DNA of 64,000 bases from Thuidium tamariscinum (Eukaryota; Streptophyta; Bryopsida; Hypnales; Thuidiaceae): assembly GCA_947034885.2 (NCBI GenBank), contig OX344750.2:39170821-39234820 (forward strand), read 5' to 3'. The notes under the pieces are model-generated. The model was not told where the DNA came from, searched no databases, and was given only the letters and a program-made list of their open reading frames with translations. This document shows positions 62,755 through 64,000 of this stretch, one piece after another (the first letter of the stretch is position 1; the number at the start of each line of letters is the position of its first letter). A program made the translations under genes and the position numbers.

Positions 62755-62965
62755 TATAGACGAGGCGGACGGCCCTGATCGGACAGCCAGGGCGATCGGA
62801 CGACCCCGCTGAGGCGACGCGGACGGCTTCGCGAGGCGGACAGATCAGATGGCCAGTTCGAGGCGGACGGACCCGATTGGACGGCCAAGGCCGAGGTGGC
62901 GGACGGCTCGGTCCGTCCGCCAGGTATAAGAGGGGCGGACGGGCCGTCCGCAACCGCATTCCTAT
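62755..62965 (+). promoter_or_regulatory. GGACGG-array promoter-like island of the kinase-like gene
   Basis: An array of GGCGGACGG words contains GTATAAG at 62934-62940 followed by AGGGGCGGACGG, nearly the same arrangement as at 57062-57068. A transcript would start near 62965, and a purine-rich leader (ACAAGAGAGAGCGG) follows. Confidence 0.55.
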
Positions 62966-63138
62966 CTTCCCCCTTGTATTTCACAAGAGAGAGCGGAGAG
63001 CTTGGTGGTTAATCCTCCATTGGCTCCTTTCTAAGGGAAGTTAGGAGTGGGATTTAGGGCCAACTTGTTGCCCTTTTTTTGTATGTCTCTTGTGCATTGT
63101 GCTTGAAATCAAGAGTTTTTAAACTCTTACCATTGCAG

Positions 63139-64000
63139 TTTTATGAGGAGGAGAGCACTGCATCCCTTGACAGCAAGTACATCCGATACGAAGAGGAGTG
63201 CATTGAGAAGTTCAAATCGGATATGACGAAGAAAATGACAGATGCTCTCTTCGTTCCAAGATGGTTTCATGAAACGGAGAAAAGTGGCTTTCAACACTTT
63301 TTGAAGAATAGGGTGCAAGATTCATTGTGGAATGCCAAAGTGGTATTGGCAAAGTACGGGAGGGAACATCGTGTGAATGATCCCACATTTGAAGAAGTCA
63401 TTTTGAAGGCGGATTTGTTTGTAAAACGATGTGCTCTGTTTACAAAGAAGGCAAGGAAACGGAAGGGACAAGGATCATTGGGTTGGTAGAACACGGATGA
63501 AGGAGCTGTAGAATTGCAACGTGGGCGGCGGCATCTCGTGGCATTGCCCATTACCGCAAGGGTGATTCCACAAGACAGTACAGTGTTGAAGGGGGGCTAT
63601 GCAACAATCCAAAGGGTGCGAATTGAAGGATGTGCTGAGATACCTGCATCTTGGGAGTTTGCAGCGAAGGTATCGCATCAACAACGCATGAGGCCTCAAC
63701 TCGCAAAGTTGGAACATCAGAACGAGTCAATGGCAGTGCGGATTCCACATGACGGAGTTATACGATTCGTAGCTGTGCATGCAACAAATAATGAAGGGTA
63801 CATGTATTGGTGGAATGGCGGAACGTTGAGGCAAATGTTGAATATGGATAGGGACTATCCAGATGACATTCACATTCGATTGGCTTATTCCAAGCCATCA
63901 CCCGAAGAGGTGAATCGAGCATTCTTTCTAGGTCGATGGAGAAAGAAATGTACGGAGCTCGCATGGGCATTGGTGCACATTTTGCATGCGGTGCATCAAG
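63139..64000 (+). pseudogene. Protein-kinase-like element ORF, broken and cut by window end
   Basis: A frame following a likely acceptor (CCATTGCAG at 63130-63138) is open to the window edge except for TAG at 63487-63489. The first part (YEEECIEKFKSDMTKKM, WNAKVVLAKYGREHRV) is unrecognised. The second part looks like the N-lobe of a protein kinase: LKGGYATIQRVRI as a glycine-rich loop, EFAAKVS giving the lysine (about 63667), and ELAWALVHILHAVHQ as the helix that precedes a catalytic loop, which lies beyond the window. The start exon is unknown; a donor near 63081 (TTTTTTTGTATGT) is possible. The upstream island resembles that of the RING-like gene. I infer a decayed mobile-element-associated kinase-like gene, with modest certainty. 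Confidence 0.55.

Noticed and set aside
46851-63489. Stop-codon reassignment or programmed read-through to explain in-frame stops
   Set aside because: All three stop codons are involved, the stops occur only in mobile-element genes, and RPL18, MMT, bZIP and DUF3455 use stops normally.
1-64000. LTR retrotransposons, CRISPR arrays, rRNA or tRNA genes
   Set aside because: I saw no long direct terminal repeats, no gag/pol motifs, no regularly spaced repeats with unique spacers, and no tRNA or rRNA signatures.

Overview
The window looks like a piece of a land-plant nuclear genome, most likely a bryophyte (moss-like). The coding genes carry spliceosomal introns with GT..AG borders. They include plant-type genes: methionine S-methyltransferase, 60S ribosomal protein L18 and a membrane-anchored bZIP of the bZIP60 type. 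There is a TTTAGGG-type interstitial telomere motif, and intergenic DNA is very AT-rich while exons are GC-richer. The bryophyte call is an inference: it rests on an intronless yeast/bacterial-type cytosine deaminase and a DUF3455-like secreted protein beside standard plant genes. The genus cannot be fixed by reading alone.

Layout. 1-4.1 kb: AT-rich DNA with a CCGTCC-rich element holding a 99-bp-arm hairpin, and a TA-flanked MITE. 4.1-5.8 kb: RPL18 (minus, 5 exons, telo-box promoter). 5.8-10.1 kb: AT-rich DNA with a CACTA-type MITE. 10.1-10.9 kb: 5'-truncated LINE with matching direct repeats. 11.1-11.6 kb: cytosine-deaminase-like gene (minus) followed by decayed tandem copies of its own 3' end. 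12.2-13.7 kb: bZIP60-like ER-stress factor (minus, 3 exons) with a UPRE-like promoter motif. 14-22.9 kb: gene-free, several MITE families. 23.7-29.9 kb: MMT (plus, 12 exons, 1082 aa). 31.6-41.5 kb: TIR elements, including five of six copies of a ~730-bp family with 4-bp target duplications, and one two-exon orphan gene (36.1-37.1 kb). 43.0-44.0 kb: DUF3455-like secreted protein (minus, 2 exons). 45.5-64 kb: three decayed protein-coding mobile-element-like genes: a hAT transposase, a coiled-coil/degenerate RING protein of unknown family, and a protein-kinase-like ORF cut by the window end. They are separated by gene-free AT-rich DNA.

How it fits together. The host genes are unrelated housekeeping or stress genes and do not form a pathway. 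The most coherent unusual signal is in the mobile DNA. Three different element genes have a GC-rich GGACGG/CCGTCC array upstream followed by a GTATAAG TATA-like box. All three are broken by in-frame stops that C-to-T (or G-to-A) changes could produce. One is also broken by a 744-bp element whose removal, with one TTAT copy, re-opens the frame. A second short MITE family is nested in one copy of that 730-bp family, and unoccupied relatives of the site lie in the same window. All exon coordinates were worked out by hand from splice signals and frame. No alignment or database search was run.
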